A DNA stretch of 64,000 nt from Okapia johnstoni (GCA_024291935.2 CM044305.1:90884397-90948396); one strand, 5' to 3'; positions 33,568 to 44,640 are shown, counted from the stretch's first letter. Numbers and translations are program-made. The notes: a model not told the origin generated them from the sequence alone.

Positions 33568-34680
33568 AGCTGAGTGCATGGGGGTTCTGGGCAGGGGTGG
33601 AGCCTGACCCTCGCACCTTTCCAGCTCTGCCTGTAAGCAGAGAATCCTTGGTTACTGAGCACCAAAGCTGTGCTGCTTCTTAAGCGAGAAGTATGAGAAG
33701 ATATGTAAACGTGATTTGTAAACCTTAATGTGCTCTACAAGTGTGTTCCTTTTTGTTACTTGAGAAAAATCATAAATATTAGACCTTTCTCTGGAGAGAC
33801 ATTGCTCTAGAACCTAAGTAAATCTCTCCTGCTTTTCCACCCCCCACCTCACCCCTCCTCTCTCTCTCATCTTCACTGTGTGATGATCCATGGAGCTCAG
33901 GGAAGGATCTTGTCTTGTCCTTTGGTCTTAGTCACTGACTGACAGGAAACCTAGGTCAGTAACTCAGGGCTGGATGTGAGTAGGCATGGAGGGTCATCTG
34001 CCCTCTCACACGAGGTTCTCTGTCACTGCACGATTTCCAATGCACCACTTCACTGGTGTTCGGTGTATCTGAGCACAGGCGTGGTGGGGTGCAGCTGCTC
34101 TTCAAATGAAACCCTAAACCCTTTCAAACACTCGGCAATCTTTCTACTTTCTCTGCTTGCGAGGTTCCGAAGATTTCCTTCCATACATTTTTCCAGCGTG
34201 ATGTGAGATGCCAGTTAGTCCAGAGAGATTTATGAGAATGTCATTTAAACGTAGTCTCCTTTAAAAAGGAGTTCCCTATCCCCTGGAGTTTTTGCCACTA
34301 ATTATCTGTCAGTTTACTTGCACATTTTATGAACTGAAGAGCAAATATATGCCCACTTAAAAACAAACACACGTGGATGGATTATTTTGCCAGTCCTGAT
34401 TACTGAAATACAGACAAAAGTCAGAGATAATCAAAGAGGTTGGATGCAATGAGCCAAGGGTGTGACAAAATCTCATATTCTCATTCCTCCTTAAGGAAAG
34501 GAAAGTAAATTTACTTCAACAATGTAGGACATATCTTACTGAGGCATTAAACACATACACCCCTTTCCAAAGAGTTTCTGGCTGAGAGGCTCTACTGTGC
34601 TAGTCTTGATCACCTTCCAACTTCTCTCACTACCTACCCACCCCCCACACCCCCACGCCTGTCTAAAAATACCAACTCAC
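33568..34680. other. Unassigned sequence
   Basis: No gene or repeat is recognised. A C-rich run lies at 34640-34660. Confidence 0.4.
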
Positions 34681-34983
34681 CTTGGGTAAGAAGCTGTAGT
34701 GACTGGGAAGGTTTCATCCAGTAGATTGGTAAACACACTATCAGCCTGAATGACTGAAATTAGCAAGGCTAATGCAATGTCACTATTCAAAACAGCACCA
34801 ATTTGGAATTTCTTAATGGCCTCAGGAGAGAGAGTCTTTATACATCCTACAATCTCTCTTCATTCTTACCTAAATTCCTTCTCATAGATGTTATGAATGG
34901 CCTGTTTTGTAGCCAACACAAACTTTGTCCAGTAAAATAATGTCAAGAACTCAGAATGAAAAGAGATTAGCTGTTCCTGGCTC
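34681..34983 (-). pseudogene. Possible decayed coding segment, family unknown
   Basis: On the minus strand one frame stays open across two neighbouring stretches. The first includes LISFHSEFLTLFYWTKF and KQAIHNIYEKEF. The second includes LSPEAIKKFQIGAVLNSD and LLDETFPVTTASYP. They are in the same frame, separated by about 24 bases holding TAA and TGA. Both end in donor-like sequence (AG/GTAAGA and AG/GTGAGT), but the gap is too short for an intron. It may be an old pseudogene or a chance frame. No family is recognised. Confidence 0.2.
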
Positions 34984-35839
34984 CTGTTATTTTAAAGCAG
35001 AAATAACTTTGGCTTCTACTGATTCATAGACAAAGCTTGAAATGCAAAGCATGCTCAACTCTAGATTCAGCATGAAAAAGGACCTTAAAATATGCCCAAG
35101 TGCAAGTAATGGACTTATTAAAGGGAAGAAAAGAGGCACTTTTCACAGACTCCCAAGCTCTTTAGTCCTGTCATATCAGTAATCTTGCTTAAGAATTTCA
35201 TTCTATTTACATTTCTTCTTCCTTTAAATATCCTCAGGACGCATATGGCATCAAGTATTGAAGCTTGTAAGACATTAATTTCTTTATGTTAATAATGTAG
35301 AGGGCATGTAAAGTGCACAAGTGATAGAACTTGGAGCACTTGTGACGACTGAAATAGGAATTAAAAATCAGTTCTGTATTTTTAATTTGAACACCTGGTA
35401 ATTCATCAACACATATTTGGGGAAGCAAACTTCCAGTGGCTTCTTTGGACTCTTTTTGGCATTGTTCCAGACCAAGTGCATTCTCCATTAGGAAATTTAG
35501 TTTATGTTTGATGACAAAAGCATGAACTGCACCGTTTGAGTGATTATGAAAACCTGTATAAATTCATAATAATATGGCTTGAAAGCCATAGTACATAAAA
35601 CACAAAGTTCTAAAATATACACATGGCACACAAGTATAGACTTTCTGTTTTAACTTTAAGAGAACTCAAAAGAATGAAATTAGGCCCTGGAAAACTTCTG
35701 GGCATCTTGGAATATTTGTGTAAAATCAAAAAGGTGAAGGAGTCACGAAAACCTTCCCAAGCAGCATTAAAATAAGGAGGCCACCTGGCTCAGTTTCCCT
35801 TAGAGGTATGAGGTTCTAGTCTTGAGTTTCCCCAAGATC
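34984..35839. other. Unassigned sequence
   Basis: AT-rich. The minus frame 35234-35488 has no recognisable feature. Confidence 0.4.
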
Positions 35840-35954
35840 AAGAATAAATGAGGAGGTGAGAGGGAGGTTCAAGATGGAGGGGACACATGTATGCCTATGC
35901 CCAATATTGTAATTTTCCTCCAATTAAATAAATTTAAAAACAAAGAATAAATGA
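35840..35954 (+). mobile_element. 91-bp ruminant L1 3' tail with 12-bp target-site duplication
   Basis: 35852-35942 carries the terminal L1 sequence (GGAGGTGAGAGGGAGGTTCA, CACATGTATGCCTATGCCCA, TTTTCCTCCAATTAAATAAA). AAGAATAAATGA occurs at 35840-35851 and 35943-35954. It is a dead-on-arrival insertion containing only the last part of the 3' UTR. Confidence 0.9.
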
Positions 35955-36149
35955 CTTGATATCTGTGCCTTAGTTTTCATCTGCAATATAGGTAATGTGG
36001 TAAAGTAGGACTCATATGGAATTTGCACGGCCAGGTCCATTCTGGAGAGATGCTAGTCTGCTTCCACTGGATTAGTTTGAAATGAGGATCACCATCATGG
36101 AGCTGTCCTGGGAATGTCAGGATCCAGAAGGGCAGTGTCAGAGACTGAG

Positions 36150-36305
36150 GGTCCCAGGTTCCTAACCTATTCTCCCAGGTCCTTCACCTACTAGCTATGT
36201 GACCACATTTTTTAAGAATCTGAGCTCTTGATTGCTAATCTGAAAAGCGAACATAATACCACTGCCTTCACAGGTTTATCGAGGGAATTGACTGAAATAA
36301 TACAT
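36150..36305 (+). repeat. MIR SINE fragment
   Basis: CACCTACTAGCTATGTGACC, CTAATCTGAAAAGCGAACAT and ACCACTGCCTTCACAGG keep the MIR order on the plus strand. Confidence 0.65.
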
Positions 36306-36439
36306 AAGTCTTAGTTTATGGACCAAAGAGAGGGAAATGGTCAGGAACAAAGAAAAAAAGACAACTGAAATATGTTTCTGTTCCCTGAATAGGCTGAGTT
36401 TGAGTCTATTTAATCATATAATTTAAAATGATATTTATA

Positions 36440-36876
36440 TCATGTATGGATGTGAGAGTTGGACGGTGAAGAAGGCTGAGCGCCGAAGAATTGATGCTTT
36501 TGAACTGTGGTGTTGAAGAAGACTCTTGAGAGTCCCTTGGACTGCAAGGAGATCCAATCAATCCATCCTAAAGGAGATCAATCCTGGGTGTTCATTGGAA
36601 GGTCTGATGTTGAAGCTGAAACTCCAATACTTTGGCCACCTCATGCTAAGGGTTGACTCATTGGAAAAGACCCTGATGCTGGGTAGGATTGGGGGCGGGA
36701 GGAGAAGGGGACGACAGAGGATGAGATGGTTGGATGGCATCACCGACTCGATGGACATGGGTTTGGGTAGACTCCGGGAATTGGTGATGGACAGAGAGGC
36801 CTGGCGTGCTGCCATTCATGGGGTCGCAAAGAGTCGGACACAACTGAGCGACTGAACTGAACTGAACTGAACTGAA
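36440..36876 (+). mobile_element. BovB LINE 3' end
   Basis: A 437-base, 5'-truncated copy from ATGTATGGATGTGAGAGTTG to GAACTGAACTGAACTGAA. It contains a 109-codon open stretch (36526-36855) with [31 protein letters not shown] and a [20 protein letters not shown] end. Little divergence, so relatively young. Confidence 0.95.
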
Positions 36877-37139
36877 TGTTACATATATTAGAAATAATCT
36901 GATACACAACATCTGCTCAAATGAGAAAATAAAGAGGCGGTTACAGGTAAACTAAAGATATGAAATGTTTTCTTGCATAAAGTTCCTGTGACTGTTTTGA
37001 AATGCTAGATATTAGATTTCAGATATAAATCAAGTTGTCATTCCTCATAGCTTTGTGAGTGGTAAAAAGCAATAGGCTAGCACATCAAGCGTTTTTGAAA
37101 TAACAAAGTTCAAATACTTCCTTTTTCCTTTGCAGGCAG
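36877..37139. other. Unassigned sequence with a 3' splice-site-like end
   Basis: Ends in a strong pyrimidine tract (ATACTTCCTTTTTCCTTTGC) and tandem AGs (GCAGGCAG) before the next exon candidate. Confidence 0.4.
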
Positions 37140-37223
37140 TTCAGTCTACTTAACCCTTCATTTGCTGACAAGGCTTCCCTAAATTTTATTCCTCCAAAGC
37201 CAGAACTCTGGGCCCAGGCATCT
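37140..37223 (+). CDS. Candidate internal exon (28 codons), unknown gene
   Basis: 84 bases, open in phase 0. They are preceded by a strong pyrimidine tract and tandem acceptors GCAGGCAG, and followed by a GTAAGTATG donor. The peptide begins FSLLNPSFADKASLNF and ends PKPELWAQAS. Only the downstream AG (ending at 37139) keeps phase 0 with the exon at 32372-32515. The upstream AG (ending 37135) opens the same frame only after a one-base phase shift. The end phase (0) fits the candidate last exon at 62794. No domain is recognised. The agreement of phases at both junctions is the main reason for listing it. Confidence 0.36.
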
Positions 37224-37994
37224 GTAAGTATGTGATTTAGCTGGGTCCGGCTCTATGTCCCATTTCCTATGTGTGTACTATGACCATTTCTAAAGATGGG
37301 GTGTCCTGTGTCGTGGCCCTCAAAAATGTAGGGGTGGGGCTCTGGTCAACTATTCACCAGACTTCATTTCCCATGCCAACGTTTTTTCTAGAAGTACTTT
37401 GGAGGAGTGTCCTGAGAGGTTGGGACAATGCCAGATTATGAATTCATAACCTAATAGAGGAGTTCAGGAGCTTAAAGGGATCCCAGAATCAAGTCTGAGA
37501 TTTTGACCCACCCTCAAGTGACCTGCCACTGTTAGTTGGCCTTGAGACCATTTATCAACCTTGATCTCTGTTACCAGTCCACAAGCTCCTTGGGGGAGAT
37601 GGATCCTGGATCCGCAGAAGGAATAGGAAGAAATCAGATAGCCCCATCATTGTTATGCATCTACCTGGGACAAAATTGAGAAGACAAGTGTATCTCTTCC
37701 CATTTTAATGTCCTTTGCATCATGGTCCTTCCTTGTCTTCTCAAGAGATTTGCTGACTTCATGCTGTCTTGTAGCAGATCAGGGCAACTTTCCTGGGCTA
37801 GCAGTGCTCCATCAGTACCCAATTCTCTCAACATGTCCCTCTCTCCCATCACAATACAACAGTCTCAAGCCCTATTTCTGCAGAGCCCTGGGTTTTGTTT
37901 AAGTGACAATGAGTGCTCATGAACAAATCAGAGACTGTCATCTCTTTCCTGTGATACATACTATGTACACTCTAGGGATGCAAAATAGATCGGG
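37224..37994. other. Unassigned sequence
   Basis: No repeat or gene is recognised. Short frames at 37661-37922 on both strands overlap and look incidental. Confidence 0.4.
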
Positions 37995-38215
37995 GAGGAA
38001 GGTAATATAGTATAGTGTAAGAGTCCTAGACTGGGGGCCAGAAACAGAGATGTGAATAATGGACCGACTATATACTGAACTCTGACTTCGGGCAAGTTAC
38101 ATAACTTCTCTGGACCATAGTTTCCTCACCTGTAAAACACTGTTGCTGTTAAGGTGTGTGAGAACACTTAGCATGGTGTCTGGCACAGAGCGGGTACCTC
38201 CAAAATGTAAATATT
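37995..38215 (+). repeat. MIR SINE
   Basis: AGTCCTAGACTGGGGGCCAG, TCGGGCAAGTTACATAACTT, CATAGTTTCCTCACCTGTAA and CACTTAGCATGGTGTCTGGC keep MIR order over almost the full element. Confidence 0.85.
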
Positions 38216-38292
38216 CCAGAAAAAGGCAAATAGGGATGGGAGATTCCTGGCCCCTCCCCCAGGCCCTCAAGATATAAAAGGCCACTCATAAA

Positions 38293-38458
38293 GGGGATGA
38301 CAGAGGATGAGATGATTGGATGGCATCACCGACTCTATGGACATGAGTTTGAGTAAGCTCCAGGAGTTGGTGATGGAAAGGGAAGCCTGGCATGCTGCAG
38401 TCCATGGGGTCACAAAGAGTCGGACACGACTGAGCGAATGAACTGAACTGAACTGAAC
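38293..38458 (+). mobile_element. BovB LINE 3' end, 166 bp
   Basis: Starts abruptly at AAGGGGATGACAGAGGATGA and ends with GAACTGAACTGAACTGAA. It is directly followed, with no spacer, by a Bov-tA SINE. Confidence 0.92.
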
Positions 38459-38685
38459 CTTCCAAGGTGGCGCTAGTGGTAAAGAACCTGCCTGCCAATC
38501 CAGGAGACTTAAGAGACATGGCTTTGATCCCTGGGTCGGGAAGATCACCTGGAGGAGGGCATGGCAACCCACTCCAGCATTCTTGCCTGGAGAATCCCAT
38601 GGACAGAGGAGCCTGGCGGGCCACAGTATATTGTGTCGCACAGAGTCAGACATGACTGAAGTGACTTAGCACACAGCACACACAA
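38459..38685 (+). repeat. Bov-tA SINE abutting a BovB tail
   Basis: Head CCTTCCAAGGTGGCGCTAGT, GATCCCTGGGTCGGGAAGAT; tail CACTCCAGCATTCTTGCCTG, GTCAGACATGACTGAAGTGA; ends in an AGCACACAGCACACACA-type run. No target duplication of its own is evident, which fits insertion into or next to the BovB tail. Confidence 0.92.
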
Positions 38686-39169
38686 TCTTATGTACTTCAG
38701 TTGTGCACAGAATGGACCAAAGCTACAGGAGACTTTAATTCTTATGTAGATTTAAATCTCTCCAAAATAATTTATGAACTTTTCTTCTCTCAAGGATTCT
38801 TTTGGCAGAACCAATACAAATATGCTAGTAACACAAACCACAAGAAGAATGGAAGATGAACAATCAATATAACCACTACAAAAATATCAGGCAGCTGCTC
38901 TTCTTTCAACTGGTTCAAAGTTGCTAAGTCTTCATGCTGGTGTCTCCTTTTTAAACAAATATGTTACTGCAGATGGCTTATATCCTTTCCACTCAACTGT
39001 GGGATTTCACATGTATGGGAGGTGCTAGGCAAAGATGCAGAAACTGTCACATCTTTAATACCCCAGGAGTGTGCAGTCAGGCTTTCCCAACGCCCACCAC
39101 CTTGTGCTCTTTCAGTTCCCTGGGCTCCACTCCTGACCTCCAAAGTAGCCTTGCAGGAGTGAATGAAAG

Positions 39170-39270
39170 CATACCTTGGGAGCAGTTGTCACATCTCTGC
39201 TCAAGAATTACCAGTGCCTCCCCACTGTTCCCAGGATTAAGTACAAACTCTTTGGTTCTATAACTTCCTT
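39170..39270. mobile_element. L2 LINE fragment
   Basis: ATCTCTGCTCAAGAATTACC, AGTGCCTCCCCACTGTTCCC and AGGATTAAGTACAAACTCTT match the L2 segment that precedes the region seen at 24850 and 56400. Confidence 0.65.
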
Positions 39271-39689
39271 CCTCCTAGAGAGCACATATTATCACATGTG
39301 GCCTCTTCATCCTCATCATGTCTAACAATGTGTGAGGCACAGAGGAGGTATGCCATAAAAATGTGTGAGTTGAGCTGAAATAACTGGCTGGATTAAATTC
39401 TCTCTGAGCACCTTGTCTTCAGCCCTTGCACCTTCCCAAGTTAATGCAGATGAGGGCATTTTCCCATGCCATCAACTACCTGCATACAGTTAACCAGAAA
39501 GGAACTTGGAAAACTTTGAAGGTGGCCACTAAAAATCATCAAGTGGCCCATCCTCAAGGGACCTTTGCAACTATGGAGCCCTTAACAGATGTATGCTTTT
39601 TGGGAGAATTGAGCTATGAAATAATGTGAAATAAGAAGGAGAAAGCATTTCTGGCATGCCACAGGCAGCAAAGGGAGATTTTGAGGAAA
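39271..39689. other. Unassigned sequence
   Basis: No gene or repeat is recognised. The plus frame 39426-39629 has no domain. Confidence 0.4.
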
Positions 39690-39905
39690 AGACAGACCTG
39701 AGAGCAAATCCAAACTCCACCCCTCGCCAGCAGTAAGACTTTGAGTAAGTCACTTGACTTCTTTTAGCCTCAGTTTTGTCATCTCTAAAGGGAGCCTAAT
39801 TACCTCCCCCACTAGCTGCTGAGCACATGACATGAGAGCATTTATGTCAAGTTCCTCGTAGAAGCCTTGATATTTAGTGGGATCTCAATAAATATTTGTT
39901 GGTCA
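39690..39905 (+). repeat. MIR SINE
   Basis: CTTTGAGTAAGTCACTTGAC, TTAGCCTCAGTTTTGTCATC and GATCTCAATAAATATTTGTT follow MIR from its core to its 3' end. Confidence 0.82.
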
Positions 39906-40328
39906 AAAGTGGAAGAATGACTAATTTTCCCAAATAAAGCCATTAGCCTCAGAACTGGACAGGCCAGAATGCTTCCTTTTCATCATTTTTCCATGTAGAG
40001 CTTGCCAGGCTCCATGATGATACCCACCCCCCAATGTGTATTGCTGGCCCAATGGATTCTTTTGAAGATTACAATCTGTTTCAATGATGTGTCTTCTAGC
40101 ACAATGAGTGAGTCATTTGTCTGGAGTGCAGGTGTTGATGGCGGCAGTGAGGGATTCCTATGTGTAGTTTAAGAACTATCATCCACCTGCAGACTCCAAC
40201 AGGGTGGCCCTCCTCTGGACAGGACACATGGGGCCTGACCTGTATGAAGGCACTTCTGTTCATAACATGGGGCACTAGGACTTATTGTGGCTTTTCAACT
40301 TTTTTTTTTTTGGCTTCCTGACTGAGAA
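39906..40328. other. Unassigned sequence
   Basis: No gene or repeat is recognised. A T-run lies at about 40301-40312. Confidence 0.4.
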
Positions 40329-40400
40329 CTGAATTCAATTTTTTAAAATTTATTTTTATGGGAAGGATAATTGCTTTACAATATTCTGAATTCAATTTTT
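40329..40400 (-). mobile_element. 42-bp L1 3' tail with perfect 15-bp target-site duplication
   Basis: CTGAATTCAATTTTT occurs at 40329-40343 and at 40386-40400. Between them are 42 bases (AAAATTTATTTTTATGGGAA, AATTGCTTTACAATATT) that match the complement of the very end of ruminant L1. It is an unusually short but otherwise canonical LINE insertion. Confidence 0.9.
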
Positions 40401-40410
40401 AATTAAAACA

Positions 40411-40424
40411 CACACACACAAACT
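40411..40424. repeat. (AC)7 run
   Basis: A short dinucleotide run just after the small L1 insertion. Confidence 0.9.
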
Positions 40425-42225
40425 CTACCCACATGGTGGTATGGAAGTCAAACGTGCACTGACATCACTACTTGTCTTCCATTCTTCCAAAACCTTTAGC
40501 TGTACTGCAGCTAAGCCTGTGAAACCTACGACCACCGCATGAGGTATAAAATGAATATAACATACCTGTATAGCTTCAGGTATCCTATGCAAAAAAAATA
40601 CTCACCAATTGGTTTATGCTGCAGAAGGTGAGCAGACACGAGGTCAAAACATGACCTCGGGCCTCTTCTTCCTACAGAGAGGGCCTCATCCCCTCAGCTC
40701 CACTTCACCTCTCACCACCAGGCATACAGGGCCCGAGGAGACAATCACCACTGTGCCCTGTGATCTAGCTCAAGCTTGACTTCTAGACCACAAAAGTGAT
40801 GAACAATGAACAAAACCAAAAACCTTTGAGTCTGTCCAGATGTCAGTAGCTTCCAAGCAGAGACAGGAAAGATAGGATAAAATTAAAAAGGGAATCTTCC
40901 CCTTTCCTTCCACCTTTTTCTGAAATTCAGTGACACCCAAGCAGGAATTAGCTCAAGAGTCACAAGGGCAGAGAAAAGGTCACTATTTCCCTTATTTCTC
41001 CTGCACTGATGCCAGCAGGAAGCTGCAAGGAACACATTCTTATCAGGCTAGTTCTTTCCCTTTGTTCAAGTAATTTGGAGTGTATACTGTGTACCATACT
41101 GTGGATTGAATGCCGAGTTTCCTGGGTGGACCCAGTCTCTTCCCCTTCCTAGAGTGCATCTAAGTGTGTAACGGTGGCACAGAACTGCATGTCCAATCTG
41201 CCTTGCCACGAGACCCTTACCTTGGCTCTAAGAAGAGAAACAACACAGACTAAAGACTCTGACCACTTAAAAATCATGGTCACATCCCATTGGAGTAGCA
41301 TCCTCCAATTCTGAAAGCACAGTTAAGAGTTGCACATTTTTCCTGTGATGGACAAAACTCACATTCTCCTTGGCAGTCAAACCAATGGTCCATAGCAGAG
41401 CCCTTTCAGTTGCTTACTTTTCTTCCATTTGAGTTTCCTGATCCTCATTTGGATTTATCCTTGCCTTTATCTCCTGAAAATGTGGTCAAGCTATTGACCA
41501 GTGTCTCTGGCACTAAAAAATTTCCCCCATCTCCCTAAGAATACTTTTTTAAACAAAATATAGAAACGTAGTTTAATTGAAAGTCAATTTGGAATTCACC
41601 ATGGTCCACATATCTGCCAAAAAGGGATTGCAGAGAGGCCCAAATCCAACAAATAAAAACTGGGGCCCATTTACAACACATGTTTTCCTCTTGACTTTAC
41701 CAGAGAAGCACTTTAAGAGAAACCAAAGCATTTCTCATTTATTGACACATAAAACCTTTCATGTTCTTTTGAATGTACCAAAAACTTTACAGAACTTTTC
41801 AAAGAGATTTTGAGAGAAAAGGAAGTCATATTGGCCAACGATAAACAAACTACCAAACCAGTTGAAATTGGTTTAAAAACTCAACAGTGCAAAATTCTGA
41901 ATGAATTCAATCCTTAACAAAGGATAAGCTCCAGGTCCGACATAGGAGAACAAATCCTCAGAGAATAATCAGGAGGCTAGAATGAAGCACCGAACACCCA
42001 ATTTTTATTGGTCAACCTGATGGCCAACTTAAGCAGAGAGAAAGCTACTACAGTCCACAGTGAGCAGCTCCCCTTTGTAGGCTAACAAGGAAGTTAGTGG
42101 AAGGCAAGTGACAGACCCAACAGATTACCTCTCAGATGTCTAGAAAGCACGTCCTCCCTCTCCACCATGTTCCCTTTACTAAAGGGGTGCCTACTGACTC
42201 CAGAAACATTCATTCACATAGTACC
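40425..42225. other. Unassigned sequence
   Basis: No gene is recognised. It contains an inverted AGGTCA half-site pair at 40639-40659. The plus frame 41577-41813 has no recognised domain. Confidence 0.4.
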
Positions 42226-42435
42226 CACTCTGGGCCAGGAACAATGCTAAGTGCTAAGGGTACAAAGTTGAACAAGACATGGTCCCTTGTCCTTAAGGCC
42301 AGCTACAATTGACAGAGCATCTACCATGTGGGTTCTTAGCGCACATAATTTCATTTAACCCTCGTAAGAATCCTATGAAGTAGTGATATCTCCATTTTAC
42401 AAATTTAGGGACTGAAACTCAGAGAAGCATGGTTG
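42226..42435 (-). repeat. MIR/L2-type ancient repeats
   Basis: CATAATTTCATTTAACCCTC, AAGAATCCTATGAAGTAGTG and TCCATTTTACAAATTTAGGG are a MIR in reverse complement. The preceding AACAATGCTAAGTGCTAAGG, GTACAAAGTTGAACAAGACA is a common ancient tail of uncertain family. Confidence 0.65.
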
Positions 42436-42829
42436 TCCAAAAAACTTGTATGTAGCTACGTTCTTATCTACTATGTTATACTGTCTCAGTCAGCTACAGA
42501 GAAAGTTTAGAGGAGGAATTGAGCACTTCTGGGTTGGGTATGTCTGTTTTCAAGTCGCGGAGATTTTATGAGGGAAAAAGCACTGAAAAGGAGGCTGGAA
42601 AGCATGGGTAGATATGGATAAGTGGAGATTAAGGGGAAGGAGGAAGTGGAAGGACAGATATAAATATTTCAGATGGAAAAAGAATGGTATATAGAGAGGC
42701 ACAGAGGCATGGAAAAATGGAAAATATTCAGGAAACACTTTGGCTGTACTGAGTGAGAAGAAGCAAGGGATTAGATGGAAAAGGCTGAGTAGGATGAAAC
42801 TGTAGAGGGCCATGAAAAAAATGAGTAGT

Positions 42830-42998
42830 TCAGTCCAGTCACTCAGTCATGTCAGACTCCTTGCAACCCCATGGACTGCAGCACGCCAGGCTTTCCTGGC
42901 CATCACCAACTCCTGGAGCCTACTCAAACTCATGTCCATCACGTCAGTGATGCCATCCAACCATCTCATCCTCTGTCGACCCCTTCTCCCGCCTTCAA
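42830..42998 (-). mobile_element. BovB LINE 3' end, 169 bp
   Basis: Plus-strand TCAGTCCAGTCACTCAGTCA through CAACCATCTCATCCTCTGTC, CCCCTTCTCCCGCCTTCAAT is the complement of the BovB 3' end. Strongly truncated. Confidence 0.92.
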
Positions 42999-44262
42999 TC
43001 CAATAAATGAACAAATTTAAAGCAGTTGTCCAATGCAGATGAGCTTTTAACCTTGGAGCTATAATCCTTTCAAAGCTGTGGTGTTCCTGCTCTATTTCTG
43101 TATACAGACAAACATTAGGAAGATTTTAGGACCAACAATGTATTGCTAGTGTGTGTGTGTGACTTAGAAACTATGATCCCAGTTCCTGGGAGCTGGGGAC
43201 AGAAGTTGCCTTTTTTCACAGGAGAGCCCACTGCCATGAACCTAGTTCCTCACCATCACTGTTGATGGGAACTTTAATTGAAGTAAAGATACAACTTCAA
43301 TTATAATAGCCTCGAAGCCTGCTTCTATAAATTCTTCTCCAACCGGAAAGGTTTTATATTTTTCTTAGCAAAACTAGCATTTGGGAATTAAATGTTGTAT
43401 TTCACATTACTCTGTGCTGAATGGACGTTGGTATCCATTTTATGGTTAAACGTGAGACACATGTGGCCATATCTGCATAGTGTCCCTATTAGATACAGAC
43501 AGTAAGCTCTTAAGAGCCATCTTCATATTGCATAAAGAGTATTAGCAGATGGAAGTTATTTTAGATTACATAAATTTTGGTTACACTAGAAACATCAGCT
43601 TTAACACATTTGTATCAAAAAAGAACATTTTAAAACAGAGATATGAATGAATGTAATATGAAATGGGCACATCTGTGGATGACTCATTTTAAGTTGAACA
43701 GAAGAATTCTCTTAAAGGCATCCAATGTCTCAGCTCTCAGTAGAAATCGGCCCTACTGAGCTTGGGCTTCTGTCTCCTCAGCATGAGATTCACTGCCTTT
43801 ACTAGCTTGATTTACTGAAAGAGAATTAGATACACAGTCCAGGTCTGAGAACCTGGTCTTTGGCCATCTTTATATTACTGTAGCCAGTGTGTACCCAATT
43901 TTAGTACTCAGAGACAGGATATTTTGTGGTTGATTTTAAGAGCATTTATGTAAGAAGTAAAAAAAAAAAAATCTCATAAGAACTGGTTCTCTTGTGTTTC
44001 AAACTTAAACTTACCTACCGTGAATGTCTGTGATTTTTATTACTGCATAGCTTTATAAACTTATACACATGTGCGTGGCGTAAGTATCATGAGAATTTAG
44101 AATAATGCAAAGAGATCGGATTTTTTCTTTTTGTCTTGCAACTCACATCTTGATCATAATATTTTTATTTCTTTGATGTTTATTTGCATTACCTTACAAA
44201 TCTACAAGTGAGAAATTTTCACTGACAAAAGGCAACATTGAACACCATTTACAATAGGAAAT
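42999..44262. other. Unassigned sequence
   Basis: AT-rich. A (GT)7 run lies at about 43149-43163 and an A-run at about 43960-43971. No gene is recognised. Confidence 0.4.
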
Positions 44263-44640
44263 TAGTTCCAGAACTTATTTTTTGGGGTATTGCCGGCTTT
44301 TAGGAATGGCATAAATGATAGCAACAGGCAATGTGCGCATCGTGTTTGACTTCATGCAGCCACTCAGAGTCAGCCACTGTGTTGCACTCATTTAGGCTGT
44401 CTCCTTCTTTGCAGGTGTGTTGATAGCCATTTTCTATAGCTGACCTGATTTTGTCACTGAGGAGACTGAGAATACTGGTCAAATAGAGGTTTCTTACTTT
44501 CCGGGCTCTTACGGCTTCAGCAACAGGGTAACAAACCACCACATTCAAGTACTCAAAATCCCCTCATTTCTGTGCTGTTTCCATCAGTAGCTTCAGCCCG
44601 GGAGGTGTGGCAGAAGGATTGAAAGCTGCAAGTTCAGATA
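44263..44640 (-). pseudogene. Possible pseudogene fragment, family unknown
   Basis: One minus-strand frame stays open for about 120 codons with a single TGA. Upstream of the stop it includes NYLLRGLSELAAFNPSA and PPGLKLLMETAQK. After it come EYLNVVVCYPVAEAVRARK, then VRNLYLTSILSLLSDKI and SEWLHEVKHDAHIACC. Local CpG content (CCGG, TACGG, GCGCATCG) is higher than in the surroundings, as expected for sequence of exonic origin. No introns, start codon or poly-A tail could be placed, and I do not recognise the parent protein. Chance remains possible. Confidence 0.3.

Noticed and set aside
34847..34870. A mini-intron between the two minus-strand open stretches
   Set aside because: A gap of about 24 bases is far below the minimum length of a vertebrate intron.
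40501..40545. Small terminal exon after TGTACTGCAG encoding KPVKPTTTA and a stop
   Set aside because: Too short, with no compatible phase or supporting context.
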